Shown here piece by piece: positions 45,025 through 55,139 of a stretch of DNA of 64,000 bases. The notes under the pieces were generated by a model. It made no database searches, had not been told where the DNA came from, and worked only from the letters and a program-made list of their open reading frames with translations. The stretch's first letter is position 1; every line of letters starts with the position of its first letter. The translations under genes and the position numbers were made by a program. Origin of the DNA: Desarmillaria ectypa. Taxonomy: Eukaryota; Basidiomycota; Agaricomycetes; Agaricales; Physalacriaceae. The DNA is taken from the NCBI GenBank assembly GCA_030407005.1, contig JAUDYN010000003.1, forward strand, positions 3,906,001 to 3,970,000, in the 5' to 3' direction.

Positions 45025-45834
45025 TTAACGACGCGTGTTTTCCTCGGCGACCATCACTAATGTTTTTGCTATCTTGAAAGAGACACGGGGAATATTGAAA
45101 CCATCGTTGATTGTATGTTCACTTGGTCGTGGGGCCTCAAGAGGTATATGTCGGATATGGAATGGCTGCGATACCTGCCTCATGAAGTCTAAAACATCAT
45201 CGGGATCGCCCCTAGAAAATAGAAACAAATGGGTATAAATCAAATTGAAACCGCATGAAAAAGGGTCATCAAACCGTGAAGCTTCCATATACTCCGGCTC
45301 ACAGGGTTGCTTTTCCGACTTGACGATATGAAATTCTGTCCACAACCTGGCCGTAAAAAATAGACGTGCGCCATGCTTTACATCGGTAACAGAGGCGGCT
45401 GTGGTGATGCTCCCTCACGCAAGATAGAAGTCAACTTAATGACCGGTTTCATGGTTGTTCGATGTTCGCTCCCCCTTACCGTTGCTCCATTGACCCTGCG
45501 TAGAAAGGAAAACGTGATGCGAGTTGACGTCGATTTCAAAAGGCTCTTCAAGTTGTGATTTCTTCGAGGGTCGGAAAGTTGTATGCGTTGCTGTAAAACC
45601 TACCTCTGGGAGAACCGGGTAAACCACAGTCTGGAAATTTTGATTCAGGATTTGGTTGATTTGCGTATTTGATGGCGTACACCAAAGGGTCCAGGTACTA
45701 AGGTAGTAGACATAAGAAACGTAGAGGTACCAGTGCGACAGCACATATGTGGCGCTCCTTTTGGATGCTGTGCGGGTATCATCCGAAGACTCAGTATATC
45801 GATCCTCTGGTAACGATCTGTAAACAATGTCCAA
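45025..45834 (-). CDS. Hypothetical protein, 5' end unresolved
   Basis: Two open segments join across an 81-base intron in one frame: YVLSHWYLYVSYVYYLSTWTLW.., FTATHTTFRPSKKSQLEEPFEI, VFLSTQGQWSN, then AASVTDVKHGARLFF, LWTEFHIVKSEKQP and VLDFMRQVSQPFHIRHIPLEAP with the end FKIAKTLVMVAEENTRR. The aromatic segment near the N terminus may be a TM or a buried helix. No family was recognised. The 63-base segment with FDDPFSCGFNLIYTHLFLFS begins with GT and ends with AG, so it may be an in-frame intron and both forms are possible. The first codon of the open frame is TTG, no ATG is seen in the exon, and an upstream exon is probably missing. Confidence 0.55.
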
Positions 45835-48377
45835 CGTAGTTTTACGAGAAAGCGGAAGAAGCGGGACCTTGGAAGAATAGAGGCGGATAGAAACCCAAAG
45901 AGATTCTTTCTGGGCTGTGGGAGAGGCGGTGAATAGTCGGAATGATTAACTGATTGGATGGCGATTAAGTGTCACTTCACATCCAGAGCAAGTCGGAGAG
46001 ATCAGGGACGACGATGAAGCCACCAGGCTACACAAGAATTCACAGTGCACATCGAGACCTTACGACAAATTAGGAAATTCATTTCTAATTGCACCAGAAG
46101 TACGTAGGACGCACTACGATGGTATGCCGTCAACCGTGCGCAGTAATTTCTGTCCTTGACTTGAAGCGTTCACGTCCACCGTATTCCCCTTAACGCAGTG
46201 TTCATGATCAGACTGATGGTGCGCAAGGTGAACGGTGCATTCACCTGCGCCACGACTAGTGCCGTTGCATACGATAGAGCTTGTGTGATAGCACACGGTG
46301 TTTGAACCGCTTTTGGGGGACAATAACAGTCATGCTCCAAGCTCCAAGGAGGTAAGAATTTTCGGGACCGAAGTCCAGTCTGATATGCACGAATAAAAAT
46401 TATGGGAGGCCAGAACTACACACATGATAGTGCCTAATATATTATCAAGCTGAGGAAACGTAACCTTGAACGGGAGAAATTTACAGACCTGTTAATATTG
46501 AATGAGCTGGGCCTCCCGAAACTTCCGACCGTATAGCAAACGTGCCTACCATGCAAAAGATTTAAAATAGCGGGCTGCCGCTGAATGCCCCCTGTTCAAA
46601 GGAATCCAGTTATAAACAGTGTACTCTGAGCTTTCAACAACAGTCCAGAAATGAGCAGCATCTATCGGAGCATTGCTACAGTCACGCCAATTCTATGTTG
46701 GTTCTTTTCAATGCCTCTCTTGACTCGGAAGAAAAAACAAGGCATTGCGTATCGGGATAAAATAAATTTCGCTCTCGCTTATGCGCCGCCTCGGAGCATG
46801 AAAAGGCCGGAGCCATCGGAAAACCTGCGCCTCCAATGGGTAGCCCCGATGGTGATACAGCGTACCGATGTGCGGCTATTGACGATGATAAGTATTGATA
46901 TGGGGTGAAAACCTACAAAACCGATGACATGTCCATAAGGCTCTGTAAAAAGGAAATTCACGTACGTGTTGTGAGTGAACGGGGCTAGGAAATCCTCAAT
47001 AAAACCTTCCAATTACTTTCCATATGTACTCCGCTTAGGATACCGATATAACATACTCAGGTTGACGAGGTCATCTAACTGCACCAAAAAACGCAGTCAA
47101 GTACCTACTCACTTACGTCAAGACTTCAGGAAACAAACGCAGTGACTAAGTTCAGACGATAGCCCGTAGCCGAGGCCTATCCTCCCCCCCGTAATGGCAT
47201 ATCGCCAAGAGGGTCCTTTTCAATGGCTGGGCCGGCGGGTTTTCAGTGAGACTAATTGTCGGAGGGTAAGCGTTTCAGACGTGGGCGTGCCGCAGCAGAA
47301 ACGTATGACCTGAACGGCCTAACCGTTGAAGCCGCAGTGCTACCATTGCTGATAAACGGAGCCCGTTTGGGATGGGTTGTGCGGCTAAGGACGACTAAGG
47401 AAAATCAGGAAAATTTTGCGCAAATCTTCGATGGATAGCGAGGCTAAGCAAATCCTTTAGATAGAACCTTCCATGCGAGCATTGATTTCATGTAGAACTA
47501 CGAGGTTATTTTAGTCCACGTTAGTGTGTGATAATGGTGGTGAACGCACTCACTCCATTGGTTATTATGCCCTTGAATTGGATATTTGCCCAAGTACAAC
47601 TATCTTCAGCAGAGTAACCGCATTAACGACATGACGGTGTGGGAATTAATTCACGAGATTGGATAGACACTGTCTTCGTCTAGGCAACGGGAAATCGCAG
47701 AGGACATATAAGTTTGAGTGATCCGTCGGCATTATCATATTGGACAGATTCAACGAATTGTGATGGTCACCACACAGCGCCAGATTCTGGTCTCCTGTTT
47801 CTTTCGTTGTCGCACAAAATAGTCGTTTTTATTCGATAGACGGACAATATGTACCTACATATGGTGGGATCGACGGTGAGTCAACCGGGCGAAACAGAAA
47901 TGAAACAGTCACTCACTTGCCAAGGACTGGAGGCGATATTTGGTGCTTGGGTTCAAATTGTGTGCATGAAAATAAGTAATACACTCAATCATAGTACGCG
48001 AAAGATAGCATGGGACCATTGAACACAAGTCCAAGCATTTTCCAGAGTTGAACGTTAGCGTTCCTGCGAAGTATGGCGCTTTCGGACCGATTAGTCAGCA
48101 TAGTGCCGTCGGCATTGGCCGACTTACTAAGCTCTCCGTTTCTTCAGTTTAGTCAGTTCTTGTCATCTGGAATGTCCTGCCCTTCAAAATGAGTAAACAT
48201 CACCTGATTCGGCCTTCAAACATCTTCTATTGACAACCCCGAAGATGACTCGCTACATTCCAGCCCGTGTGCTGCTCCTGGGCACCCCTGCAGGCGGCTC
48301 CTGAGGCCCGGTGTTGCCTTTATTTAAGTGGATCTACAACTGAATATTCTGCATCGTTACTTTACCTACTCATCACT
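45835..48377. other. Long stretch without a confident gene
   Basis: Scattered short frames only. The minus-strand frame at 46114-46323 has four spaced cysteines (VCYHTSSIVC, GAGECTVHLAHH, EHCVKG) and could be the last exon of a small secreted protein, but no signal-peptide exon was found. The last 250 bases are similar to the upstream regions of the hydrophobin-like genes at 50381 and 51576. Confidence 0.45.
48321..48328 (+). promoter_or_regulatory. TATA-like box of the hydrophobin-like family
   Basis: TATTTAAG lies 57 bases before the first ATG. Intact copy 51576 has TATTTAAG 52 bases before its ATG (51524-51531), and copy 50381 has TATTCAAG at 50323-50330. A conserved position suggests a core promoter element. 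Confidence 0.5.
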
Positions 48378-48745
48378 ATGATGTTCAAAGCTTTCACTTT
48401 ACTTCCTCTCTCTATGTGATGCTCTGCGCAGCTGTGCCTGGTCCCAAAGCAGCAGAGAACTTGGATGTTCGAGCGACATGCGAGCTTCCTGGTCACATTT
48501 ATCGTTGTACGAAACTGAGCTTCGTATTCGCCGTTAATATTTCCGCTGTCCACTTGCTGACCCTATTAAACGTATGCACAGTTACGTCAGGACTGGCTGC
48601 AATCCCTTTAGCGATTGTGACAGCCCAGTCTGTTGCACTGGCACGTTTGGCTACATACATTTTCGTTCATTTGGTTGTATCTGCAAGTCTGAAATGCGAT
48701 TCTTTCTAGTCGAAAAACAGTATCGGCGGCTGTGAATATGTGTGA
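48378..48745 (+). pseudogene. Pseudogene of the miniature hydrophobin-like family
   Basis: Nucleotide alignment with the copies at 50381 and 51576 covers all three exons. Here a small insertion in the signal-peptide region brings TGA in frame at 48417-48419. The first cysteine doublet is RC instead of CC (CGT at 48503-48505). The acceptor of intron 1 ends AAAC instead of AG, exon 2 lost one base in YNSYV, and the donor of intron 2 is AT instead of GT after GGCTAC. The final exon (SKNSIGGCEYV) is still readable. Five independent lesions mark an old dead copy. A solo LTR lies 70 bases downstream. Confidence 0.88.
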
Positions 48746-48812
48746 AAAGAGAGTGCGGCAGGGCATCCATAAAAGTACTCTTTGAGTTTGATCAATGTCC
48801 TTGGTGTCGTTT

Positions 48813-49032
48813 TGTTGGGATTTGAGAGTTGAGCCGAGATGATGTCAATCCGGCATCATGCCGAGCTTGCTGATTAAGAAAGAAATATTAGGAAACTTGT
48901 AGAAGATTCTAGTAAATTAGCATTTAGTATATAAGTAGGTACAGTAGTGTACATCTGCATGTGTTTGCAGAGCTCAGCCAAGCGCAATACTATTGACCTG
49001 ACACCGCGCATGTACTAACTGGGAACGAACTG
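48813..49032 (+). mobile_element. Truncated solo LTR, relative of 27886-28284
   Basis: Begins TGTTGGGATTTGAGAGTTGA, contains the palindrome CGGCATCATGCCG and TAGTATATAAG, and ends in GGGAACGAACTG. Relative to the complete element it lacks about 170 internal bases and the last 11 bases (the CCAACA end). It therefore is a degraded copy. It sits just 3' of the hydrophobin-like pseudogene. Confidence 0.75.
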
Positions 49033-49324
49033 ATCTATTCATCCCCCGTTTTTTACAACACGTTTGTATCTTCTGGAAGATCCCCGACTCCAGATTGCAT
49101 CATATCCAATGAGCACGTCGTCTATTATCGATATCCGAATAAGATACTCCCCCTCCCTTCGGGAAACTCTTACTTACTTGAGCACTTGCATTCAAGACAG
49201 AAACCCAATGAGTGAATGCAATACTTATAAGTGTTCACCTGGACGGATATTGGGTGGCGGCGTTGGCAAAGTACTATACTGTAGAGAACCATTGTAATGT
49301 CAAGACCAGACGAAGCCTGTCTTC

Positions 49325-49500
49325 AAGTGGACCCTTGACTGAATGCTCCAGCATCGTACTTGTGCTAATTTATTGTATGTTCTTCAGGCTTACTTCTTTT
49401 CCGTTTTGTATTCTGCGCGGTGGTGGGTGGTACCAAAAATTCAGCACTGTACCCTCGAGAGACAGCGGCAGTATCTTTTCCAGTGCAGGGCCCAGATCGT
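49325..49500 (+). pseudogene. Remnant of a fourth hydrophobin-like copy
   Basis: The segment TTCAAGTGGACCCTTGACTG then CCAGCATCGT matches the promoters of the other copies. The following frame gives FCAVVGG..YPRETAAV, aligned with FCAAAPSP..TRDTAAT of the intact copy. No exon 2 or 3 is recognisable. Short and degraded, so moderate confidence only. Confidence 0.45.
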
Positions 49501-50380
49501 TTGGTTCACTGATTTAGAGGAAGGGTGATCTTCGACGGTTGAGTGCCCCACTATCTCATTGACGTGCACCACACAGAATAAATTCTGTTTGGGCTCCCTG
49601 AAATCTGTCGGCTCTAAAAACCCAATTCAGTCAAAGGACTCGACCAAATTTGACGCCTTTCTCGTTATTTTCCCTTCCCTTTGCTAAATGATTGTTTCTT
49701 GTAGATATACCACTGACACACTTGTTGAATGCGGGAGGCTTCGGGAAGGGTTGACGTAGAAAACGTTCAGTAGCAGCATGAGAATCGACACGAGTTGCGC
49801 TCCCACCCCTGCCACAGATAACCTTTTTGGCGATAGGTGGAATGTTTCCATCAGGTCAAAAATAGAAACGCCAAGAGGATGATCCTAGATTTTGGGATCC
49901 ACCAAGGCATAGCCGAGGAAACATTTCCTTCCGCGCTGAATGATTTTGAGGTTCAGGAGCATCTGGCTCGTAGTAGGTGCATGAACCCAAAATTAACCGT
50001 ATGCACCATTTACACGAGCTTGACACGAGCAGTAAACCTGGTGCTGAGTATGAAAGCACTTTTGGCGAAATTGATCGGCACGGTGCTCCTGGCATAGGCA
50101 GCGGCTTGCTTTGCCCGTCCAGTGAAGTTAAGCTGGTCGAGGTCGTCGAATAGCCCTACTTTGGGCCACCTAGAACGCCCTACCTATCAGAACAGTAAAT
50201 TTCCACTCGATTTTACCTTCCAGTCTCTGCTGTTGACAGTTCCGAAGATACGCCTACAATCCAACGCGTGTGCTACTCATACTTGGCATGCCTAGGCAGC
50301 TTTTTGAGTTCAGAGATGCTTGTATTCAAGTAGATTCTAACCTGCGTAGTCCAGCATCGTTCCTTGGCCTGCTCATTATC
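49501..50380. other. Intergenic between hydrophobin-like copies
   Basis: No gene called. The overlapping open frames at 49837-50097 and 49856-50095 are antisense to each other and neither has a motif. The last 170 bases are the promoter of the next copy. Confidence 0.5.
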
Positions 50381-50757
50381 ATGATGTTCAAGAAAGCTCT
50401 AGCTCTACTTCCTCTCTATCTGATGGTCTGCGCGGCCGCGCCTGGACTCAAGGTGGAAGAGAACCTGGACGCCCGAGCTTCATGCACCCCTCCAGCCAAC
50501 ATATATTGTTGCCTCACGCTGACCTACGCATGTGCCATGAATATTCAAGTTTTTCGTGGAACTGACCTTATCATAGGTTTATAACAGCTACGTCGGGACC
50601 CACTGCAATCCCTACAGCAATTGTGCGCGTCCAGTCTGTTGCACTGGACGATTTGACTACGTAAGTGTCTGTTCAGGCAGTCAGTTCGTACACGCTTGGG
50701 TCTGAAAAGTGATCTCTCTAGTCTCAAAACAGCATTGGTGGCTGCGAATATGCGTGA
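50381..50757 (+). CDS. Miniature eight-cysteine hydrophobin-like secreted protein 1
   Basis: Three exons (50381-50527, 50577-50660, 50722-50757) encode 88 residues. The signal peptide is MMFKKALALLPLYLMVCAAA. The mature part has eight cysteines in hydrophobin order: C, CC, C, C, CC, C, with spacings 7, 14, 5, 4 and 13. Motifs are CTPPANIYCC, VYNSYVGTHC, NCARPVCCTG and IGGCEYA. Hydrophobins coat hyphae and spores with amphipathic films. Here the loops between Cys3-Cys4 and Cys4-Cys5 are shorter than in class I or II, so this is either a reduced hydrophobin or a separate family with the same cysteine order. Intron 1 starts with GC rather than GT (50528-50576). The start could also be the second ATG at 50384. 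Confidence 0.75.
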
Positions 50758-51575
50758 AGGAGGAGCGATAGCAGAGGCTATGGCGTTAATCAATATGTTT
50801 GTTCTCGTCTGTATTGTCTGTGGAATCTCAAACTTTCAGTATCACACTATCGTGGTGTTGGTTGGATTATCAGACTCTCAAAACGAGTGAACTGCGATGA
50901 GGTTCATTAAGAAGCTCTTATTAGCCCTTCAGCTGATACTAAGTGATGAATGAACTCACCCATTATTAACGAAGACGAGTAGCTGGGAGGTTGACCTAAG
51001 GGCTCCAACAAAACCTTCAACTTCCGCCCTACAACGGAGCAGTGATATATGTAAACGGCGAGATAGTGAACGTACCCCTTGCTATTCTTCCAAATTGAAC
51101 TTTAGCCAGAAAACACATACTGACAGTGGCGATAGAATCCATACGAAGTGGCCGGGCATAGAAGTGGACTGTGTGTGTGGTGTGCATGCGCACGGGACTG
51201 TTATCCACACGGTATTGACGTTGTTTCCGACAGGTTTGTCAGCATAATGACACATGAACCTCACAGTCAGGGGTTTGCTTTCCTCGTACTGCGAAGTCTT
51301 TAGCTTGGTGGAGGTAATGGAACGGCTCTACAAGTGGGTCACGACCGTGACGAGGTAATCCGCTGCTTAGTACAACGTCCCATGACTGTCGTCCACATCG
51401 TATCCTCATGCAAATCTATCTAGGGGAGACTGAATATGCTGTAGGATCAGAAAGCACTGACAGCAACATTCCGAATAGATGCCGCTAAAGACCAAGGCGG
51501 CCCTCTGAGCCGGCGAATGCTGGTATTTAAGAGGCCACGAATCTTCAGCTGAATATCATTCCAGTATCCTCCACG
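50758..51575. other. Intergenic between hydrophobin-like copies
   Basis: No gene seen. The sequence before 51576 contains the TATA-like box of the second intact copy and a C/G-rich stretch similar to the upstream region of the pseudogene copy. Confidence 0.5.
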
Positions 51576-51948
51576 ATGATGTTCAAGCAAGCTCTCGCCC
51601 TGCTCCCTCTCTATGCAATCTTCTGTGCTGCGGCGCCTAGTCCCGACGTTGACACTCGGGATACCGCAGCGACCTGTGCCTTACCCGCGCACATCTGGTG
51701 TTGCAGCAAGCTAAGCTTCGTACGTCTCGCAAATATTTCGCATTAGTCGTGGAATTCATGAGTCTTGTTATAGGTGTATAACAGTTACGTTGGGACTGGT
51801 TGCGAGCCTTTCATCAATTGTGCTACTCCAGTCTGTTGCACTGGACAGTACTACAGCGTAAGTTTCTCATCAGTTGTTCGTATGTGCCTGACCCCAGAAC
51901 AAATAATTGTAGAGCGGTGCTACTGTTGGTGGCTGCCAATATGTGTGA
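51576..51948 (+). CDS. Miniature eight-cysteine hydrophobin-like secreted protein 2
   Basis: Three exons (51576-51719, 51774-51857, 51913-51948), 87 residues, with introns in the same places as in the 50381 copy and all borders GT..AG. The signal peptide MMFKQALALLPLYAIFCAAA is followed by a short pro-segment (PSPDVDTRDTAA). The cysteines are in CALPAHIWCC, YVGTGCEPFINCATPVCC and VGGCQYV. TATTTAAG lies 52 bases before the start. The gene ends 157 bases before the end of a convergent F-box gene. The protein could work on the cell surface or as an effector-like secreted peptide, but only secretion and disulfide bonding can be inferred from the sequence. Confidence 0.8.
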
Positions 51949-52104
51949 CCGTTGGGAGTAGGGTATCCATCGGTTTGAGCGACACACCTTCATGTCAATT
52001 GTATTTCCCAAACGCAAGATCCAATGTATCATGCAGCGCCGCTTTGTCCTTAGCGCAAACATTATTGAATCATTACGAAAACATTAGAGGAAGAACAAAA
52101 ATAT

Positions 52105-53661
52105 TCAGTCACCGTCTTCTCGGGCATTCAGCCCAAGAAGTTGCATCCGCCTCCTCGTCTTGTCTCCTAGATTATCGTGAGGTATATCTCTACCCAATGT
52201 CACCCGTCGAAGAGGCGTACAAACCATCCGCACTTCCACCATATCTATTATCATCTCCTCGTCGACATCCTGACACCACACAAGCTCGAGAGATGTGAGT
52301 TGCACTAGGTGCATTGGTTGCGTATTAGCTAGGTATCGGACGATTGTCTCGATTGAAGCTTGGGGCGTCCAGGGCCAACGAATAACAAGCCCGCGAAGCT
52401 GCGGCATCATCTCGAGCATAAGGATAAGATCCTTCACGTCGATAGGAAGATATAGGATATGGAGCCGGCGCAACGACTTGGCGCAGGACTGGAGAAGATG
52501 CTCCATATGTGCAAATCTGAATAGGTTCCCCATGAAAGCTCCGTCTTTCTCGTGTACCAAAGATAGCGAGGCTAAATTCGGTAGGAGCAGAGGCTTGATG
52601 ATAGCTTGAAGGTTGTTGTAAGAGTAATCGTGCATGAGAAGTGTTAATGACGTTAGGTGGGATAGAACCTCGACCGGGTGATCTGCGGTGTGGCGGCATG
52701 TGAAGCACCCAACAGTGACGTGGGTCAGTTCGGGCATAGAGGCGATAGTCGAGGCAAAGCCTCCGATATCACTGAGAACCATGTCTGCCTTGAACGTGCG
52801 GATCTTGTTCGAAGGCATGGGTGCTCCATCATCATTGAACAAGAGATGTCCTTTGAAAGAGAGCGTTCGAAGATTGGGAGCGAGGAGAATAACGGAGCTC
52901 ATAGCATCGATGACATTCGAACCCCCAAAATACGTGACATCGAGTGATTCTAGTTGAGGGAACGTGACGTCTTTGATGAAGTCTCCAAGGAAAAAGAAAG
53001 ATCGGGAGCGCATGAATGAGAGATGAACCTCTCCCCAGCGTCGTGCTTCTGCGAAAAGAGCGGATAGAATTCCGTGCGAGGGCCATGTAACCAAATCGAT
53101 ATCATCATGTCGACTATCCCTGAGGTCGATTTGAAGAGGTTCGTCTTTAGAGCGGCGGAGGTAGAGAGGAATCCAAGCCCCGTAATTATCACGAGACGAC
53201 TTGGAAAATGGGCATTGCAAGTCTAGAGATATCGTGGTCCATAATGTGTGGGTGGAGATGGCGAGACGGCGCCAGTAGGAGCATACGAGCGCAATTCGCA
53301 ATGAAGATGTCGGGTCTTCTGCCTTTATCGCCTCCCTGAAAACAGTGCAAAGCAGTTCTGGTGGGAGACGGCGAATAGGCGCTAAGAGAGACTTCTTTTG
53401 CTTGATGTACTCCTCGACTTCGGCGCGATCGCGCCTTAGCTTTTCGACCGTGTCTAGATGGTATTGAATCTCCCGATCATATCGAAAGAGGTCAAACTCT
53501 GCGTGCATGATGAGATCGGGGAAGAGGGCTGTCTCGACGGATAACAATGCGTTTCCGGATCGTAGTAGCTCGAGATTCTGCTCCAGTGATTTTATGTAGG
53601 ACGCATCGACGTCGAAACCGGCCCCGCAATTAGAGCAGATAGGTATAGGACTGTTCATCAT
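52105..53661 (-). CDS. Single-exon F-box protein with N-terminal coiled coil
   Basis: A complete frame of 518 codons. The N terminus MMNSPIPICSNCGAGF has a CxxC pair. Residues 25-90 are helical and coiled-coil-like (YIKSLEQNLELLRSGN, VEKLRRDRAEVEEYIKQKK). Then comes the F-box RRLPPELLCTVFREAI, followed by ALVCSYWRRLAISTHTLWTTISLDL, which is the standard Agaricomycete F-box signature. The remaining 350 residues hold LRR-like strands (LAPNLRTLSFKG, MPELTHVTVGCF, LLPNLASLSLVHEK, MPQLRGLVIRW). It probably serves as an SCF adaptor; the target is unknown. It is convergent with the hydrophobin-like gene. The ATG at 53661 is the first of a tandem ATGATG. Confidence 0.9.
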   Translation of the reverse strand: MMNSPIPICSNCGAGFDVDASYIKSLEQNLELLRSGNALLSVETALFPDLIMHAEFDLFRYDREIQYHLDTVEKLRRDRAEVEEYIKQKKSLLAPIRRLPPELLCTVFREAIKAEDPTSSLRIALVCSYWRRLAISTHTLWTTISLDLQCPFSKSSRDNYGAWIPLYLRRSKDEPLQIDLRDSRHDDIDLVTWPSHGILSALFAEARRWGEVHLSFMRSRSFFFLGDFIKDVTFPQLESLDVTYFGGSNVIDAMSSVILLAPNLRTLSFKGHLLFNDDGAPMPSNKIRTFKADMVLSDIGGFASTIASMPELTHVTVGCFTCRHTADHPVEVLSHLTSLTLLMHDYSYNNLQAIIKPLLLPNLASLSLVHEKDGAFMGNLFRFAHMEHLLQSCAKSLRRLHILYLPIDVKDLILMLEMMPQLRGLVIRWPWTPQASIETIVRYLANTQPMHLVQLTSLELVWCQDVDEEMIIDMVEVRMVCTPLRRVTLGRDIPHDNLGDKTRRRMQLLGLNAREDGD

Positions 53662-54539
53662 TAGATCAAACTGGGGTATGATTCCATCAGCACCTTAGCT
53701 GCGGAGTAACAACCATGGATACGTACACAAAGTTCGCGCTATATAAACTGGAAAATCTTAGAGTGACCAACAGGCTCGTCTTCGAGCAAGATCTACATCA
53801 AGCCTGATAATCAGGTATACAATATCAAGGGAGAGTGTATACTCACAGTGGGCTAGTAATAAAACACGTGTGCAGTGATGGTTCGAAAGGAATACAAGAA
53901 AACGAGAATGGTGAAGAAAACATTGCCGGTATGGTCTCGTTCGGCCCGAAGCCTAGGCTCATCTGGGGCGATGACATCATATTAGAGGGATAGACCTGGG
54001 CAGTCTGTACATCGAGGTGAATTTATTACCAAGCAGAACGAACTGGGCGCCTTTGGACTCACCCGAAAAGCGAGTAGACTATGTACTGTGCCATTCCGAC
54101 CTTGCTAGTAGTATCCTGCTGTGGAAATGGTACTTCTGCTATCGAAGTGGAATAGAAGGATACAGTCATAAATCGGATTCGTGATTGGCAAGATGATGAG
54201 CGCCGTTAACGTGAAATAAGGTCGTGATTCTGCGATATGACGGTAGGAGTAACAGCGACGATTTACGAGGTAGCTTACTTAATAGGGTTAACCCTAACCC
54301 TAAATCTGCTGTTTTCGGTCGTTTCAAGGGATGAATCCTTAAAGGACTACCTTCCCAGTTCAACTTGCCTTGAAACGGTTGGCGCATTGGCTCATCATGG
54401 GGCAAGTATTGAATAGTTTTTCTTGACGCAACCTATTCACAGATCTCGCCAAGAAAGTGGTACAGTATAATGCGTATATCGTTCTGATAAAAGTACAGCG
54501 TGTATGGAAAAAGAAGAATTAAGCTGTTACGGTGTCCAA
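53662..54539. other. Intergenic, with telomere-like repeat
   Basis: Promoter side of the F-box gene at 53661 and 3' side of the thioredoxin gene. The only open frame (54166-54405, minus) consists partly of translated telomere-like repeat and is not called. The telomere-like motif is listed separately. Confidence 0.55.
54283..54304. repeat. Short inverted telomere-like repeat
   Basis: TAGGGTTAACCCTAACCCTA shows one TTAGGG-type unit meeting two CCCTAA-type units head to head. It is about 620 bases upstream of the F-box start. Too short for an interstitial telomere by itself, it may be a scar of end-joining or a protein-binding box. Confidence 0.6.
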
Positions 54540-55139
54540 TCATGCCTTGGCTTCAGTGGGTGCGTCATCTGGTCGGATAAGGCGTCAGACGAATATCTTT
54601 CGCGAACCCAGCAAACTCACCCTTGGCTGGTGCATCTTCAGGCGCAGGCGAAGCGGCTGTGACGGCTGTATTGATAAGTTCCTATACGAACCCAAAATCA
54701 GTCCTAACACTAGTACGGGCAACACGCGACGGTCTCACCAAAAGATTCTTTGGTATAGCGCCAATCGATGTCCCTATCTTGTTTCCATCTTTAAACGCGA
54801 GGAAAGTAGGCATCTAACTGAGGCATCAAGACAAAAATGTGAAGAAACAACATCAACTACGCACCGAAGAAACTTGAACCTCATCCATGATATCAGGTTG
54901 CTCGTCGGCATCGACGGTATAAAATTCGACGCCGGAAAATTCAGGCTTTTCGGCGAGTTTCTTGAAGACAGGGCCAATCATCTTGCAAGGACCACACCAC
55001 GTCGCCCAAAAGTCTACGACTACGGGTTTCGGGCCGTCAATCTGCGGTCGCGATTAGGCCTCGATGGGGAAGATGAGCACTTTGATGTACTCACGATTTT
55101 CCTAAAGTCGGCGAGGGAGTTTATTGCTTGGGGCGCCAT
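54540..55139 (-). CDS. Thioredoxin
   Basis: Five exons on the reverse strand give a complete thioredoxin of about 128 residues. [15 protein letters not shown] (exon 1) is followed by [20 protein letters not shown] with the redox WCGPC motif. [24 protein letters not shown] and VQVSS come next, then the cis-proline segment [27 protein letters not shown], and a short acidic/alanine tail ([13 protein letters not shown]). Stop TGA at 54540-54542. It reduces protein disulfides using thioredoxin reductase and would be the natural reductant for the peroxiredoxin at 9.3 kb. No targeting peptide is visible, so it is likely cytosolic. A (GGT)n run lies in the leader at 55150-55170. The C-terminal tail is longer than in yeast Trx. 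Confidence 0.96.

Noticed and set aside
46114..46323. Cysteine-containing minus-strand frame
   Set aside because: It could be the last exon of a small secreted protein, but no signal-peptide exon or in-frame ATG was found, so it was not called as a gene.
51774..52298. 174-codon frame running from hydrophobin-like exon 2 into the F-box gene
   Set aside because: It reads through intron 2 and past the true last exon (51913-51948). The eight-cysteine structure needs the splice.
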